In this document: piece after piece, positions 15,286 to 23,517 of the stretch
Position numbering within the stretch: the first letter of the stretch is position 1
Layout of the letters: every line of letters starts with the position of its first letter
From: Candidatus Faecivicinus avistercoris
Lineage (GTDB): Bacteria; Bacillota; Clostridia; Christensenellales; Aristaeellaceae
DNA length: 35,251 bases
NCBI GenBank assembly: GCA_018716805.1
Contig: DVJL01000118.1
Location: 1 to 35,251 of the forward strand
Direction of reading: 5' to 3'
The notes under the pieces: generated by a model
Database searches by the model: none
What the model saw: the letters and a program-made list of their open reading frames with translations, nothing else
Told to the model about the DNA's origin: nothing
Made by a program: the position numbers and the translations under genes

Positions 15286-16182
15286 TCAGCTCTCGTAATG
15301 CGTGATTCTGTCCAGGCCGAAGTTTTGCAGGCAGATCACCGTCAGGACCACGATCATCAGCAGGACGCTGTAAGTCGCCGCCATCCCGTAGTCAAATTTT
15401 CCAAACGACATGTTGTAGATGTAGTACATGACCATCGAGCTTGCGTTGTTGGGGCCGCCTCGCGTCAAAATTGCGATCGAGTCCACCACCTGCACCGCGT
15501 TGCTGATGGAGAGCGTGACTGTAAATACCGTTGTGGGCATGAGCAGAGGGAACGTAATGCTCCGAAATTTCTGCCACTCATTCGCGCCATCCAGGGTCGC
15601 AGCTTCGTAATAGGACGCGTCGATATTCTGAAGGCCCGAAAGGTAGAAGAGCATCATGTAACCCGCTTGCTGCCAGATATAAATTACCGCCAGCGCATAG
15701 AGCACTGTCGCGGAATCGCCCAGCCAGTTGTGCGTCGGCAGGCCGATCAACTCGAAAATCCGATTGATATAGCCGATTTCCGATGCGAGCAGATACATCC
15801 ACACTAGGTAGAACCCCACCATGGGAGAGATATTCGGATAGAAAATCATCGCTCGGAAAGCCGTCCTGCCGGGCGTCTTTCGATTCAGCAGGCATGCAAA
15901 CAAAAGCCCCAGAATGAGCGACGCGGGAATGACCACCGCGCAGAATACCAGCGTGTTTTCAACGGATCTCGCAAATCCGGGATCCCGGAAGGCGCGGACA
16001 TAGTTTTCAATGCCATTGAAGACTGCCGCCGGCGTAGACAATTTTTTCTTGTAAAAGCTCAGAACAAAGGTCTTGACAAATGGATAGAACGTAAACATCG
16101 CCATGAATATCAGCGAAGGCGCCAGCAGCGTCCAGGCCTTCACGGTATCCCGCGTTCGCTTTTGTCTCGAAATCCGCTCCAT
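15286..16182 (-). CDS. Sugar ABC transporter permease (MalF/CUT1 type)
   Basis: A 298-residue membrane protein and partner of the MalG-type permease. The start is ATG 16182 (MERISRQKRTRD), with GGAGGG just upstream; the ORF-track start at 16383 reaches back into the binding-protein gene and is rejected. It opens with a basic stretch and TM1 (AWTLLAPSLIFMAMFTFYPF, a family hallmark). It has the EAA loop YYEAATLDGANEWQKFRSITFPLL and the typical ILTRGGPNNASSMVMYYIYNMSF. It lies 145 bases after the binding-protein gene, a gap occupied by a strong hairpin. Confidence 0.92.
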   Translation of the reverse strand: MERISRQKRTRDTVKAWTLLAPSLIFMAMFTFYPFVKTFVLSFYKKKLSTPAAVFNGIENYVRAFRDPGFARSVENTLVFCAVVIPASLILGLLFACLLNRKTPGRTAFRAMIFYPNISPMVGFYLVWMYLLASEIGYINRIFELIGLPTHNWLGDSATVLYALAVIYIWQQAGYMMLFYLSGLQNIDASYYEAATLDGANEWQKFRSITFPLLMPTTVFTVTLSISNAVQVVDSIAILTRGGPNNASSMVMYYIYNMSFGKFDYGMAATYSVLLMIVVLTVICLQNFGLDRITHYES

Positions 16183-16264
16183 ATTCCCTCCACTGTCCGC
16201 ATGCCGTCCCCAATCCGGGCTTGCCCCGGCGGGACGGCGAGCGCGGCCGCCATTTCCCCCATGG

Positions 16265-16301
16265 GGCGCGGACTTCTTCTGCGAAGGAAGATGTCCGCGC
16301 C
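16265..16301 (-). other. Strong hairpin between binding protein and permease genes
   Basis: GGCGCGGAC and GTCCGCGCC form nine base pairs, and within them TCTTC pairs with GAAGA. No U-run follows on the minus strand. Such hairpins after a binding-protein gene commonly protect the 3' end of its mRNA or reduce read-through, giving more binding protein than permease. Confidence 0.65.
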
Positions 16302-16327
16302 GCATCGTGGAGAACCTTGATTTCTGC

Positions 16328-17623
16328 TTATCTGTAATCCTCGAGAATGTAGTCGGCCTCGCTCTGCGCATAGGCCACGGCATCGTCGATGCTGCTCTCG
16401 CCCAGCACTACCGAAGTGCACATATTGGTGAACAGTTCGCCGATCTCAGTCGATGCAAACACGGAAAGCTGGCGATATGCGCTGTCGAGCTGATCGTACA
16501 TCACGCTGGCTTGCGGGACTTCCTCAAAGTAATTCTTCATTGTCTCGGTATCTCTTGCCGATACGCGCGAGGCAATATAGCCCGTGCCCACGCTCCAGCG
16601 GGCCTGAACCTCTGTGTCGGTCATGTAGCGCATAAATCTCCACGCAGCGTCGTATTGCTCCTGGGTCGTGTTGTCGCACTTGATCATGTACATGTCTCCG
16701 CCGCCGCCAATCGACGCGCCCGCCGCATCGCCGCGTCCGGGCATCAGGCAAACGCCAAAGTTAAAGTCGACGCTATCGCGAATGTTCGCGAGATTGCCGG
16801 AGCTTGCGGAAATGATCGAAACCGCGCCCTCGATAAAGTTCGACGGAAGCAGGCCCTCGTCAATGACGCCTTCCGGGGAAGCGCCCGCCTCGACGAGATC
16901 CAGATTGAACTGAAGCGCCTCCTTCACCGCGTCCGTATCGAAGTACACCTCCGTGCCATCCGGAGAGAAGATGTTCGAACCGTTTTCGGAAGCGGTGATG
17001 CACAGCGACTGTTGCTGCCAGTTGGAGGAATTCGCGATCATGACGCCCCAGCGCTCGACATTTCCCGCGTCGTCGCGAACCGTCAGCTTTGAACCGACTT
17101 CGAGCAGCTTATCCCACGTCTTCGGAGGATTGTTCGCGTCCAATCCGGCCTCTGCAAAGTGATCCATGTTGTAGTACATGGCCAATACGCTGCGCTGGAA
17201 GGGAAGCGCATAATGCTTGCCGTCGTACATGCCCGATTCGAGGTACACCGGATAGAAATCGTTGATGAGCTCATCCCCACCGTCCGCCGCGATGTAATCA
17301 TCCAGGCAGACAACGGCGTCCATCGCGATCAGCTCCAGCAGCCGCTGATCCAGGATGCACAGCTGCGGCGCGTTTCCGCCTTCCAGAGCGAGGGTCAGTT
17401 TCGTCATCGTGTCGTTGTAGGCGCCGCAGAATACAGCGTCGACGTCAATATCGGGGTTCTGCTCTTCAAACTCTGCGACGAACTGCTCGATCAACTCTGC
17501 CGCAGCGCCGCCCAATTGTACGGGGAAGTAGAATTGTACCGTCGTTTTTTCCGCTTCCGCCATGGCCGGCATTCCAAGCGCCATTGCCAATACGAGAAAC
17601 ATTGCCAGCATCTTTCGAACCAT
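16328..17623 (-). CDS. Extracellular sugar-binding protein (family 1)
   Basis: The solute receptor of the importer encoded downstream. The start is ATG 17623 (MVRKMLAMFL) with AAAGGAGGGG before it; the earlier ORF part from 17719 is untranslated leader. This gives 431 residues. Residues 1 to about 23 are a signal peptide ending in PAMA-EAE, a signal peptidase I site; there is no lipobox Cys. The mature part has the family pattern: FEEQNPDIDVDAVFCGAYNDTMTKLTLAL, GGNAPQLCILD, KHYALPFQRSVLAMYYN, PKTWDKLLEVGSKL, GAVSIISASSG and AAWRFMRYMTDTEVQARWSVGTGYIASR. The ligand is unknown. It lies between the sensor kinase gene and the permeases. Confidence 0.92.
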   Translation of the reverse strand: MVRKMLAMFLVLAMALGMPAMAEAEKTTVQFYFPVQLGGAAAELIEQFVAEFEEQNPDIDVDAVFCGAYNDTMTKLTLALEGGNAPQLCILDQRLLELIAMDAVVCLDDYIAADGGDELINDFYPVYLESGMYDGKHYALPFQRSVLAMYYNMDHFAEAGLDANNPPKTWDKLLEVGSKLTVRDDAGNVERWGVMIANSSNWQQQSLCITASENGSNIFSPDGTEVYFDTDAVKEALQFNLDLVEAGASPEGVIDEGLLPSNFIEGAVSIISASSGNLANIRDSVDFNFGVCLMPGRGDAAGASIGGGGDMYMIKCDNTTQEQYDAAWRFMRYMTDTEVQARWSVGTGYIASRVSARDTETMKNYFEEVPQASVMYDQLDSAYRQLSVFASTEIGELFTNMCTSVVLGESSIDDAVAYAQSEADYILEDYR

Positions 17624-17705
17624 AGGGTGCCCCTCCTTTGAATGAATGTAACTATATTTTACATCATCCGGGCAAGTAATGTGTCTGAATGTCGTCAGAC
17701 TTGGT

Positions 17706-19421
17706 TTAATATTCAGCACTTTTCTGTTTTTTTAGCATTTCCAGCACGACCTTTGTGAATTTTTCGTTTTTGCTCGCGATGTGCAATTTGCCCTGCGCGC
17801 CGTAATAAAGCCTGAGCCGTTCGGAGATATTGTTCAGCCCGATCCCCTGATGATACGCCATGCCGTCCGCGGGCTTGCAGCGTGCGGCTTCGCGGATTCC
17901 CCTTCCGTTGTCGACGACCCGCAGGAAGATCTTTTCCCCTTCGATCCATCCGGAAATTGCTACGATGGGTTTTTCTACTCCGGGCAATCCGTGACAAACG
18001 GCATTTTCGACCAGGGGCTGTAAAATCAATCGGGGAACTTCTTGCTGCATCAACGCTTCGCAGACCTGTATCCGCAGCGAAATCGGGCGTATGCCGCGCA
18101 AATTCTGCATTTGAATGTACTTTTCCACCAAATCCAATTCCTCGGAGACGGTCGAAAACTCCTCGTCGACGGAGAGCGTATTTCGCATAAGCGCGCCAAA
18201 GCACACCACGAGCTCTGCGATTTCCCGGGTCTTGCCCAGTTTTGCCATGGCCTTGATGTCGTTAAGGACGTTGTAGATAAAGTGGGGGCGCATTTGCGCT
18301 TTGAGCAGGTTCAGCTCTGCCGTGGCCAGTATTCGCTGCTTGTCCTGTATTTTTGAGATCAGTTCGCGCACCTGTTCGTTCATTGCGTTGAGATGCTCTC
18401 CGATGCGCACGATCTCCTGAAAATCCCCGCGCATGGGAACATACTTTTCCTGAAACTCGCTGGAGGGTCCCTTTCGGCACACTTCCAGCAGCTGTTCCAT
18501 TTGGCTGGAAATCCGCTTGGAGAGCAAGGCCCCGCTGGTTGCCGCAATTCCCAGCGAGAGCGCGACGATGGCCGCCAGTCCCGCCAGCATTCCAACAATC
18601 AAGGGGCGAATGAATCGATTGTCGGCCGTGATCAGGAGCTTCAGCCCGCTCTCTTCGAGCACCCTGACGCACCCTGAATTTCCGCGGACTTCGCCCTCTG
18701 GAACCTCCAGCATCGCCAGCAGTTCGCGATCCTTGAGGGTCACGCCTTCCTCTATGCGCCCAGTCTGAGAGTAGGCGACGACGTTGTTGCGATCGATTAA
18801 AACGATGTCCGAGATGTAGGCGGAATCGTATTCCGACATCAGGGCTGCCAGGGCTTTTCGCGGAATATCCAGAATCGCATAGCCGTCCCAGCCGTCGTCG
18901 ACCAGCGATTGGCCGATGCTCAGGGCGATCTGCCGGCCATTATAGGAAGTGTACTTTGTCGCCCGCACCGCCTCTCCTGCCTCGCGAGTCCGGCAGAAGA
19001 ATTCGACCTCGCGGTAGGCGGGGAGTTTGTACAAATTGGGAATGGAACCCGTGGAATAGCGAAAGGCGCCGTCTCCGGACAGAAGGTGCAGCTGCAATTC
19101 GTCGTGGTATCCGGTAAGCAGTACGTTCATAAGATTCTGCGCTTCTTTGTCCAGCACGCGGCGCGTGCGCATCTGTTCGACAATTTCTTCGCTTTCCATA
19201 CAGGTGCGCAGCAGATGTGCCCGCTCTCCGATCCAGAGGCTCAGTTCGCTTTCCAGATTGATCGCGCTTGTCTGCAGCCGGCTCAGATTCGATTGCTCCA
19301 AATAGCCTGAAACGGCCGTCATGCAGATGCTGCACGCCAATACCATGGGGATTACCGCGAAAAAGATATATGTAGATCGAATATACTTTCCAAGGCTTCG
19401 ATTTTCCTGCCGGCTGCCCAT
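17706..19421 (-). CDS. Membrane sensor histidine kinase (YesM-like)
   Basis: Senses an extracellular signal and phosphorylates the AraC-type regulator of this operon. The start at ATG 19421 (MGSRQENRSL) is favoured because a promoter lies at 19456-19484, so the longer ORF from 19595 would begin upstream of transcription. This gives 571 residues. TM1 is YIFFAVIPMVLACSICMTAV (about 17-36). An extracellular region of about 240 residues follows (Cache-like: RLQTSAINLESELSLWIGE, YAILDIPRKAL). TM2 is VGMLAGLAAIVALSLGIAATSG. A HAMP-like linker, QMRPHFIYNVLND with the phospho-accepting His, VENAVCHG (N box), VDNGRGI (G1) and GIGLNNISERL (G2) complete it. The ribosome binding site is mediocre (AAGG close to ATG). 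Confidence 0.92.
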   Translation of the reverse strand: MGSRQENRSLGKYIRSTYIFFAVIPMVLACSICMTAVSGYLEQSNLSRLQTSAINLESELSLWIGERAHLLRTCMESEEIVEQMRTRRVLDKEAQNLMNVLLTGYHDELQLHLLSGDGAFRYSTGSIPNLYKLPAYREVEFFCRTREAGEAVRATKYTSYNGRQIALSIGQSLVDDGWDGYAILDIPRKALAALMSEYDSAYISDIVLIDRNNVVAYSQTGRIEEGVTLKDRELLAMLEVPEGEVRGNSGCVRVLEESGLKLLITADNRFIRPLIVGMLAGLAAIVALSLGIAATSGALLSKRISSQMEQLLEVCRKGPSSEFQEKYVPMRGDFQEIVRIGEHLNAMNEQVRELISKIQDKQRILATAELNLLKAQMRPHFIYNVLNDIKAMAKLGKTREIAELVVCFGALMRNTLSVDEEFSTVSEELDLVEKYIQMQNLRGIRPISLRIQVCEALMQQEVPRLILQPLVENAVCHGLPGVEKPIVAISGWIEGEKIFLRVVDNGRGIREAARCKPADGMAYHQGIGLNNISERLRLYYGAQGKLHIASKNEKFTKVVLEMLKKQKSAEY

Positions 19422-19455
19422 CGCCTTGCCACCCTTCCCGATGCGTTCTATGTGG

Positions 19456-19484
19456 AATATAACAAAAAAGGGACGTGCTGTCAA
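19456..19484 (-). promoter_or_regulatory. Promoter of the kinase-transporter operon
   Basis: On the minus strand a perfect TTGACA (19479-19484), a 17-base spacer and TATATT (19456-19461) form a strong sigma-A type promoter. Transcription would start near 19449, about 28 bases before the kinase ATG at 19421. I could not pick out a clear binding site for the response regulator. Confidence 0.85.
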
Positions 19485-19680
19485 TTTGAATCCGGCTGTG
19501 CGGGGGAAAGGCGTTTGCTCATGCGCGCTCATTCCGGCCGTTTTGACGGAAGACTCCTTGCAATCGGAGATCTCCTCAGAAGGACGGCCATTCAAGCCGG
19601 GCGGTTCGGAGAACGGAAGTTTATAACAAACCTTCGGGATCCTTTGGCGATGCGAATTCTTGACTTAGCGCCGCTAGGGC

Positions 19681-19717
19681 TGCGAATTCTCTGCGAAAGC
19701 GGACGGAAGAGGCGTCG
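19681..19717 (+). repeat. Solo copy of the aroA-aroC hairpin repeat
   Basis: GCGAATTCTCTGCGAAAGCG followed by GACGGAAGAGGCGTCG lines up with the 42-bp repeat consensus of 4791-5001 (for example GCGAATTCCCTGCGAAGG in unit 4). It keeps the GACG...CGTC pairing in its second half. It suggests that the repeat is a dispersed family rather than a local aro feature. Confidence 0.55.
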
Positions 19718-20005
19718 TAATTGTTTGTTTTCTTTATTTTCCCTCCGAAGGGCGGGAAAGCGGACGCGGCGCACGGATGGTTCAGGGGATGCGCGACGGC
19801 ACAGCTGCCGCGCAGATGTCCGATGGCGGGCCGCGCGCTTCGACATCGATCTGCACAAATCAAACGCCCGGCGCCTGATCCGCACTGCGGAGGCAGGTTT
19901 CCGGGCGCTCGCCGCTGAACCGGACATGCAGCTTTTGCTGCATCCGGCGCTTGATTCATGCGCAGGCCATACCGCGAATGCTTTCGATGTATCGTTGCTT
20001 AAAGT

Positions 20006-21004
20006 TCAGCGTTCCAAGCGGCGAACGCTGCCGCGTATGGTCAGGTTGGGGGAACAAATGGTCTTCACACAGTGCGCCAATGGATCGGCAATGCGCTTGA
20101 GCAGGGTTTCGGCGGCATAGGTGCCCATGGTTTTGGAATCGTAGCCGATGCAGGTGATGCTTAAGCCGTCTTCGCTGATGAGCGGCGAATCGTCAAAGCT
20201 GATGATGCTCAAATCCTCCGGGACGCGCCGGCCCAGCTTCGTCAGCTGATGGACGGCGCCGGCAGCCATGTAGTCGTTACCGATATAGGCGGCGGTGTAA
20301 TCCTTTTGGGCCAGCCAGTTCGCAAATTCCTTTCCGCATTCCCGGGACAGATCGCCAAATACGATGCTGTCGTCGGGCAAGGTCAGGCCGTTGTCCTGCA
20401 TGGCGTGCTGGAAGCCGCGCAGCCGGTCCTCGACGGCGGAGGAGGTTTGGGGCCCCGCCAGATGGGCGATGCGCCGGTGTCCATTCTCCATCAGGTGTTG
20501 CGCCGCGAGATAGCCGCCGCGGTAATTGTCGATTCTCACCACGTCCAGGTCGAGGGATCGGATGTATCGGTTGACCAGCACGACGGGAATGCTGGCGTGG
20601 GACAGAAATTCGACCAGTTCCTTGCTTTCCACCACCGTAATCAGCACGATGCCGGCATAATAATTCTCGTGCGCGCTGCGAATGACTTCCATTTCCTTCT
20701 TCGTGTCGTAATGGCTGTTGCAGAGCACGATGGAGTAGCCGTGTGCGGCCAGCACATCGGACAGTCCCACGATGATGTTGGCGAAAAATTCCTTGCAGAT
20801 GTCGCCGACGACCACGAGCACCATCTTTGACAGCGCGCCCTTGCCCAGAAACAGGTTTTCGGTATCGGTAATGCCCAGCTCCAGCATGGCGTTGCGAATG
20901 CGTTTGAGCGTTTCAGGGCGCACCTTCGCGCTGTGGGTCAGCGCCCGGGAGACGGTTGCGAAGGAAACGCCGGCCTTTTCTGCGATTAGCTTTTGTGGAA
21001 TCAT
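20006..21004 (-). CDS. LacI-family transcriptional regulator
   Basis: A 332-residue regulator. The start is ATG 21004 (MIPQKLIAEKAGVS), with AAGGAGG 9 bases upstream, and the promoter at 21039-21067 rules out the longer ORF. Residues 1 to about 50 form the LacI DNA-binding domain (AEKAGVSFATVSRALTHSAKVRPETLKRI) with hinge helix NAMLELG. From about 60 a periplasmic-binding-like sensor domain follows (MVLVVVGDICKEFFANIIVGLSDVLAAHGY, IPVVLVNRYI, NGHRRIAHLAG, YIGNDYMAAGAVHQL, LSIISFDD). It is divergent from the glycosidase-like operon, which it probably represses until the sugar binds. A short perfect stem (CAGCGTTC/GAACGCTG) overlaps its 3' end. Confidence 0.93.
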   Translation of the reverse strand: MIPQKLIAEKAGVSFATVSRALTHSAKVRPETLKRIRNAMLELGITDTENLFLGKGALSKMVLVVVGDICKEFFANIIVGLSDVLAAHGYSIVLCNSHYDTKKEMEVIRSAHENYYAGIVLITVVESKELVEFLSHASIPVVLVNRYIRSLDLDVVRIDNYRGGYLAAQHLMENGHRRIAHLAGPQTSSAVEDRLRGFQHAMQDNGLTLPDDSIVFGDLSRECGKEFANWLAQKDYTAAYIGNDYMAAGAVHQLTKLGRRVPEDLSIISFDDSPLISEDGLSITCIGYDSKTMGTYAAETLLKRIADPLAHCVKTICSPNLTIRGSVRRLER

Positions 21005-21038
21005 GGTTTGTGCCTCCTTCCGATCGCTTCTCGCTAAA

Positions 21039-21067
21039 ATCATAGCGCAATTTGCCCGCATTTTCAA
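21039..21067 (-). promoter_or_regulatory. Promoter of the LacI regulator gene
   Basis: On the minus strand TTGAAA (21062-21067), a 17-base spacer and TATGAT (21039-21044). It lies 35 bases upstream of the ATG and is divergent from the plus-strand promoter 46 bases away. Confidence 0.8.
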
Positions 21068-21120
21068 GAGTTTTGGATTCATTTTGAAATTCTTGAAATT
21101 TATGAAATTGGATTGAAACT
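21065..21120. promoter_or_regulatory. Operator candidate between divergent promoters
   Basis: TGAAATT occurs at 21085, 21094 and 21103, an exact 9-base period, followed by TGAAACT at 21114 inside the plus-strand -35. CAAGAGTTTT at 21065 and GAAATTCTTG at 21086 make an imperfect inverted repeat (8 of 10). Bound here, a LacI protein could block both promoters. A classical CG-centred LacI operator was not seen. Confidence 0.45.
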
Positions 21121-21142
21121 GCGCCGGCTTCCATGGTATGAT
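21113..21142 (+). promoter_or_regulatory. Promoter of the glycosidase-like/aldolase/transporter operon
   Basis: TTGAAA (21113-21118), an 18-base spacer and an extended -10 TGG-TATGAT (TATGAT at 21137-21142). The leader to the first ATG at 21252 would be about 100 bases. Confidence 0.75.
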
Positions 21143-21251
21143 TGAGCCGAACCTGCAGCAGCCGCTCTTTCGCAATTTTGAATGTAGAAGACCCTTTGAA
21201 GCCGGTGATTTTGGAAAAAGAAATCTGCTGAATTGATGAGGTGGAAAGCGC

Positions 21252-22682
21252 ATGATTCACGACATTGGACACCGCCGTGAACTCCTGGTGGACGATTATT
21301 TGATCGACGCCGCCCGAACAACCACCCGAGAAGCGCTGCATCATCCGGTGCGCCGCGAGCGGGTGCTGACGAACGACGCGCCGTGGGAGGCCGATGGCTG
21401 GGTGTATTATACGGTGCTGCGCGATGGGGATTTGTTCCGAATGTACTACCTGTGCTTCCCGATGTACGACGAGAAGCGAATGAAGCACGATCCGGCCTTT
21501 CACCATGTGTGCTATGCCGAGAGCCGGGACGGCGTGAACTGGGAGAAGCCCCGGTTGGGAATCTGTGAGATTGATGGGAAGCGCGAAAATAACGTCGTCG
21601 CCATTACCGATACCATGGATGCCTTTCACGTGTTCATCGATAAAAATCCGGCCTGTCCGCCCGGCGAGCGCTATAAGGCCGTCTATACCAAGCCGGGGCG
21701 GCAGCTGTGGTGCAAGACCAGCGCCGACGGCATCCACTTTTCCGAGGGATGGATGCTGACGGATAGAGGATGTTTTGATTCACACAACACGGCTTTTTGG
21801 GACGAACGATTGCAGACTTACGTCTGCTATGCCCGCGATTTCCATGCCGCCGCAGATGGCGAGCGCATCCGCGACATCCGCCGCATGGAATCGCCAGATT
21901 TCCGGCATTGGTCTGAACCGGAGCGAATTCGATATCTCGATTCCCCTTATGACTTTCATATGTACACCAACGGAATCCAGCCGTACTTCCGCGCACCCCA
22001 CCTGTATGTGGCGCTGCCGGCGAGATACACCGAACGGAGGGCGTGGACGGCAAACTACGATCGCCTCTGCGGCGCGGAACACCGAAGGTGGTTGATGCAG
22101 CTCCATCCCCGCTATGGCCTGGCCGTGACCGATGGGTTGTTCATGTCGTCTCGGGATGGCCGGAATTTCCGCCGGTGGAACGAGGCGTTTCTGAGACCTG
22201 GCGCGGAAAGCCCGAAGCGATGGATTTACGGGGACTGTTATGCCTCCTACGGCCTGCTGCCCACGGCCACGGGCGTAGAGGGGGAAGCGCCCGAGCTCTC
22301 CTTTTATGCCAGCGCCAACGATTGGTCGGGCACGCCGGTGCAGGTCTTTCGCTATACCCTGCGCATGGATGGCTTTGTCAGCCAAGGCGCGGATTACGCG
22401 GGTGGAACGATGGTCACGCAGCCGCTTCGGTTCGACGGCGACGCGCTAACGCTGAATTTTGCGACTTCTGCCGCCGGAAGCCTTCGGGTTTTGCTGGAGG
22501 ATGAGGGGGGAACGCCCATATCCGGGTATGACAGCGGAGAACTGTTCGGCGATTCAATCGATCGCGTCGTGGATTTTGAGCGGCCGCTCGCCGCGCTGCG
22601 GGGCATGCCGGTGCGAATGCGCGTGGAGATGCGCGACGCCGAGCTCTATGCCTTTGCATTTCCAATTCGACAGGGCCGGTAA
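21252..22682 (+). CDS. Glycosidase-like beta-propeller protein
   Basis: A 476-residue protein without signal peptide or membrane segment, so probably cytoplasmic. It begins GHRRELLVDDYLIDAARTTTREALHHPV, a start shared by a family annotated as five-bladed propeller hydrolases related to GH32/GH43. Repeated propeller-like strands follow (CYAESRDGVNWEKPRLG, CKTSADGIHFSEGWML, FDSHNTAFWDERLQTYVCYARDF, LFMSSRDGRNFRRWNEAFL). The last about 100 residues (LRFDGDALTLNFATSAAGSLRVLLED) look like a beta-sandwich. The catalytic acids cannot be assigned with confidence. GAGGTGG precedes the ATG. It heads an operon with an aldolase and an importer, so it may hydrolyse the imported glycoside. Confidence 0.8.
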   Translation: MIHDIGHRRELLVDDYLIDAARTTTREALHHPVRRERVLTNDAPWEADGWVYYTVLRDGDLFRMYYLCFPMYDEKRMKHDPAFHHVCYAESRDGVNWEKPRLGICEIDGKRENNVVAITDTMDAFHVFIDKNPACPPGERYKAVYTKPGRQLWCKTSADGIHFSEGWMLTDRGCFDSHNTAFWDERLQTYVCYARDFHAAADGERIRDIRRMESPDFRHWSEPERIRYLDSPYDFHMYTNGIQPYFRAPHLYVALPARYTERRAWTANYDRLCGAEHRRWLMQLHPRYGLAVTDGLFMSSRDGRNFRRWNEAFLRPGAESPKRWIYGDCYASYGLLPTATGVEGEAPELSFYASANDWSGTPVQVFRYTLRMDGFVSQGADYAGGTMVTQPLRFDGDALTLNFATSAAGSLRVLLEDEGGTPISGYDSGELFGDSIDRVVDFERPLAALRGMPVRMRVEMRDAELYAFAFPIRQGR

Positions 22683-22710
22683 ACGGCCGCTTTAAGGAGG
22701 ACAGCGGGAT

Positions 22711-23517
22711 ATGGGAAATACTTTTCGAATGGCATTGAATTCCGGAAGACGGCTGCTGGGTACGCACGTCAATCTGGTGGATTACCGCACCTGTGAGATG
22801 CTGGGCGCCGTCGGATTCGACTACCTTTGGATCGACATGGAGCATATTTCCACCGACTTTCACGATATGGAACGGCATCTGATCGCGGCAAAGGCAGCGG
22901 GTACGCCGTGCCTGGTGCGCGTGACGTGGAACGATATTCCCAACATCAAGCGCGTGCTGGAAGCCGGGCCGGACGCCATCGTGGTGCCGATGGTCAACAG
23001 CGTAGAGGAGGCGCGCCGCGCCATCGATACCTGCATCTATCCGCCCGAGGGGCGCCGGGGATTTGGGCCGTGCCGCGCGATTCGATACGGCATCGATAGC
23101 GCCCGGGAGTACATCCACCATGCCAGCAAGGAGCTGTGCCGGTTCGTGCAGGTGGAGACGCGGGAGGCGGTAGAATGCATGGAGAAGATCGCAGAGATCC
23201 CCTATCTGGATGGATTCATCATCGGCCCCATGGATCTGAGCGGATCCGTGGGAGAGCTGGGGCAGTCGCCCAATGGCGTGGAGGCGAACCGATTGATCGA
23301 AACGGCGATCCGGAAGGCGCATGCCTGCGGCAAGCCCATTGGGATTTCGACGGGGGCGGATAACGCCGAAGAATTGGCGCATTGGATGAGCATGGGGGTG
23401 GACTTCCTCTCCGCGAGCACGGATATGTGGGGAATTATCAAGAGCGCTCGGGAACTGCTGGAGCGGATGGAGGCCATTTCTGTGCGGTATCCCCGCTGCA
23501 GTGGAGGCCAGCCATGA
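22711..23517 (+). CDS. HpcH/HpaI-type class II aldolase
   Basis: A 268-residue metal-dependent aldolase that cleaves or forms 2-keto-3-deoxy acids. Motifs: GTHVNLVDYRTCEMLGAVGFDYLWIDMEH, CLVRVTWNDIPNIKRVLEAGPDAIVVPMVNSVEEARRA, a Gly-rich GRRGFGP, and the metal-binding pair VQVETREAVE and FIIGPMDLSGS. In the family these release pyruvate and an aldehyde; relatives include 2-keto-3-deoxy-L-rhamnonate aldolase. AAGGAGGACAG precedes the ATG. Its stop overlaps the next permease by 4 bases. Its place beside the glycosidase-like gene suggests a sugar-acid route, but no dehydratase or kinase is encoded nearby. Confidence 0.9.
   Translation: MGNTFRMALNSGRRLLGTHVNLVDYRTCEMLGAVGFDYLWIDMEHISTDFHDMERHLIAAKAAGTPCLVRVTWNDIPNIKRVLEAGPDAIVVPMVNSVEEARRAIDTCIYPPEGRRGFGPCRAIRYGIDSAREYIHHASKELCRFVQVETREAVECMEKIAEIPYLDGFIIGPMDLSGSVGELGQSPNGVEANRLIETAIRKAHACGKPIGISTGADNAEELAHWMSMGVDFLSASTDMWGIIKSARELLERMEAISVRYPRCSGGQP

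Larger units (their letters stand above)
19422..20005. other. Intergenic region with an isolated repeat copy
   Basis: After the kinase promoter, the stretch 19500-20005 has no recognisable gene. At 19681-19717 it carries GCGAATTCTCTGCGAAAGCG and following bases, which resemble one unit of the tandem repeat between aroA and aroC. GCGAATTCT also occurs at 19652. The ORFs listed across it show no family features. Confidence 0.5.

Noticed and set aside
20008-20032. Terminator of the LacI gene
   Set aside because: A perfect 8-bp stem overlaps the stop codon, but it is followed by AACTTTAAG rather than a U-run, so I do not call it a terminator.
21005-21251. Catabolite repression (cre) site
   Set aside because: No match to the WTGNAANCGNWNNCW pattern in the divergent region; only AT-rich TGAAATT repeats are present.
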